64,000 nucleotides of DNA from Limibacter armeniacum (GTDB lineage: Bacteria; Bacteroidota; Bacteroidia; Cytophagales; Flammeovirgaceae): the NCBI RefSeq assembly GCF_036880985.1, contig NZ_JBAJNO010000009.1, positions 2,046,001-2,110,000 on the forward strand. The letters are read 5' to 3'. The notes beneath the pieces were generated by a model, which saw only the letters and a list, made by a program, of their open reading frames with translations, did not search any database and had not been told where the DNA came from. Shown here piece after piece: positions 63,301-64,000 of this stretch (its first letter is position 1; the number at the start of each line of letters is the position of its first letter). A program made the position numbers and the translations under genes.

Positions 63301-63860
63301 TCCACTCTTGATACCTCTTGCAATTCCTCCATTTCATCCTGAAGGTATTCTGCATAGTCCTTCAGCTTGTCGATCTCAAAATCACCTGAAAGGTTCACTA
63401 CCATAATAGGAATCTCAGAGAAGTCGAGTTCAACTACATTCGGGTCTGTATCAAGATCAGTAGGCAACTCACTTTTTGATTTGTCTACTGCATCCTTGGT
63501 GTCCTGAAGTGCTTTAGACACCTCAACGTCTTCATTAAACTCAATGACAATAGCTGAAAAATCCTGTGCAGAAGTAGACTTGATCTCTTTTACACCTTTT
63601 ACAGATTTAAGCTCTTTCTCAATTGGTCTAGTAATCAAGTTTTCGATATCGACAGGAGAGTTACCAGGGTATACCGTATTAACATATACCATTGGGATCT
63701 GTATCTCAGGATACTGCTCCTTCGGCATTGAGTTGTAAGATACATACCCAAACATGATAATAATCGCTGTCAGGATAAAGACACTTATGCTGTTGTCAAT
63801 GGAAAAGCTACTGAGTTTAAACTCCTTCAGTGGCTTATTCTGATTTGATTTCTGATTCAT
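60315..63860 (-). CDS. RND-family efflux transporter (AcrB/MexF-type inner-membrane pump)
   Basis: 1181 residues from the ATG at 63858-63860 (MNQKSNQNKPLKEFKLSSF); an alternative ATG lies 39 bp upstream. Twelve membrane helices, with two large periplasmic loops after helices 1 and 7, are clear. The GX(S/T)X-type helix-4 motif LALGMLVDNAIVIIENIYRL and helix-11 IVVNNAIVLIDYTD contain the proton-relay region, here with a single Asp in helix 4. Insertions near residues 540-600 make it longer than AcrB (1049). The tail of an adaptor gene lies directly upstream, so it belongs to an MFP-RND operon exporting drugs, dyes or lipids. Substrate unknown. Confidence 0.93.
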   Translation of the reverse strand: MNQKSNQNKPLKEFKLSSFSIDNSISVFILTAIIIMFGYVSYNSMPKEQYPEIQIPMVYVNTVYPGNSPVDIENLITRPIEKELKSVKGVKEIKSTSAQDFSAIVIEFNEDVEVSKALQDTKDAVDKSKSELPTDLDTDPNVVELDFSEIPIMVVNLSGDFEIDKLKDYAEYLQDEMEELQEVSRVDIAGSVEREIQINADIFKMDAMKVTFSDIESAVANENMTISGGDVLTNGFRRSLRVSGEFKTADEIRQIIVKSEDGRPIYLKDLAEVKDTYVERKSYARLATGEEFTAKGANPVISLKVVKRGGENLINATKKIDDLLEEARESYLPRNLNIAITQSQAQDMENQLSNLMNNIISGVILVVAVLLFFMGLRNAIFVGIAIPLSMLMSFVILSFMGITLNMVVLFALILALGMLVDNAIVIIENIYRLREEGFNSKAAAKQGAGEVAMAIISSTATTLAAFVPLAFWGGIMGEFMKYLPITLIVVLASSLFIGLVINPVVAKQYMVVDDRNMNRNLKLKLISGVALVVLGIVFYIVTFFGDSGNYTIANLLMVFGVLTLLNAYYLKKASYWFQDKLLVALEKIYLKTLKWALGGYKPILITLGTFGLLILSVMMFGLSEPTVGLFPENEPRYVYMYIEAPLGTDVQQTNDITKKLEKRLYKELEPHKDIIESIVTNVGENTNDPNQNTGSGITPHKSKISIAFVPFEKRNGKNTSIILSQCAEIAKEIPGVSVVTDKERNGPPVGKPINIEITGHDYSKLIELADEMQSKIDKSGIMGIDNLSMDINVGKPELQVQIDRNKARRYGLSTGQIAMALRTAIYGKEISKLKDKEDEYPIMLRLKDQYRYNVSALADQRLTFRDNKGKMHQVPISAVAHLEYTSTVGEVKRKDLDKVVTLSSNITEGYNSNKVVDAVKKVMEGYPMPEGYAFKFTGEQEEQQKSMEFLSNAMLIAMCSIFLILVSQFNSFVKPFIIILSVVFSLIGVFLGLTLFKNDFIIIMTGIGIISLAGIVVNNAIVLIDYTDLLINRRKEELGLEGDDNLPVNEVLECIVKAGYTRLRPVLLTAITTILGLVPMAVGLNIDFAGMFSSFEPQIYFGGDNADMWGPMAMTVIYGLVFSTFLTLIIVPVMYLLSVQFGNIMGTLLGKGESAKKTAPANQNGHYVSALVDKTKAPVSE

Positions 63861-63929
63861 ATCAAATGAATTGTGAATGATTAGTTCGGGAGGGTTCATT
63901 CCCGAACGTCACTACCCAATGTTTTTTAA

Positions 63930-64000
63930 TTAAGAATTGTCAGCTACGATGTACACCTCTTCACCATTGATCACCTCACTGTAACCTTTGTCCACTAGTA
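63930..64000 (-). CDS. RND efflux periplasmic adaptor (HlyD/MFP), C-terminal fragment
   Basis: Hand translation from the right edge gives LVDKGYSEVINGEEVYIVAD followed by NS and a stop at 63930-63932. This is the typical end of membrane-fusion proteins, whose last beta domain reads '...V..GL.VVV.G...L..G..V'. It is on the same strand, about 70 bp before the pump gene, so this is the first part of the efflux operon; the remainder is beyond the window. Confidence 0.65.
   Translation of the reverse strand, partial: LVDKGYSEVINGEEVYIVADNS

Overview
The window looks like the chromosome of a Bacteroidota bacterium, most likely order Cytophagales and probably marine. The evidence is a SusC/SusD pair with an accessory lipoprotein, many CarboxypepD_reg-like secreted proteins, a DUF5606 protein, BshC of the bacillithiol pathway, and start codons without clear Shine-Dalgarno sites. 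Several genes are preceded by the Bacteroidota sigma-70 motif TAnnTTTG, in two cases with an upstream TTTG. Genus assignment is not possible by eye.

Layout. 1-9307 (all minus): a large secreted S8 (subtilisin-like) protease running off the left edge, a small secreted protein of unknown function, and a SusC-SusD-lipoprotein uptake operon. 10.0-28.2 kb: housekeeping genes (ndk, a YfcE-type phosphodiesterase, a GNAT enzyme, pncA, hemN, a MazG-like pyrophosphohydrolase, a membrane metallophosphoesterase, cinA, a thioredoxin-fold protein, a thiamine-pyrophosphokinase-like protein, bshC, a fatty acid hydroxylase, an M20 dipeptidase). This part ends in a tRNA-Tyr/Thr/Gly/Thr-tuf transcription unit with a good promoter and a hairpin plus T-run before tuf. 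28.6-39.3 kb: a visibly AT-richer surface-glycan locus. It has one convergent multi-pass membrane protein and nine overlapping minus-strand genes: three sulfotransferases, a Wzx-type flippase, three GT4 and one GT2 glycosyltransferases and one acyltransferase. A sulfated, acylated surface polysaccharide is the likely product. 39.3-45.3 kb: a gene-poor stretch with an IS30-type HTH fused to an unrelated C-terminus, dense short palindromes, a bestrophin, small unknown proteins and several copies of a structured interspersed repeat. 45.3-64 kb: htpG, a DUF5606 protein, L-serine dehydratase, an orphan nuoA, a beta-helix lipoprotein, three tandem DUF3592-like membrane proteins, gatC, plsC, uvrA, an unknown protein and an RND efflux pump with the tail of its adaptor.

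The strongest unexplained structure is a roughly 200-bp repeat. It is bounded by terminal inverted repeats (consensus AACGTGANTTATGGATTA), packed with nested hairpins, and present as three near-complete copies (16736-16952, 44152-44344, 44365-44573) and one decayed copy (about 41227-41370). It looks like a MITE or REP-like non-autonomous element. Other points worth attention are the three sulfotransferases in one glycan operon, the Asp-to-Glu change at the S8 catalytic position, the IS30-HTH chimera, and the DUF3592-like triplication with one shortened copy.

Several real genes lack a complete long ORF in the window: the left-edge protease (1-3029), a 47-residue basic protein (11309-11452) and the tail of the RND adaptor (63930-64000). 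I translated these by hand. All family names rest on recognised motifs; no database search was run.
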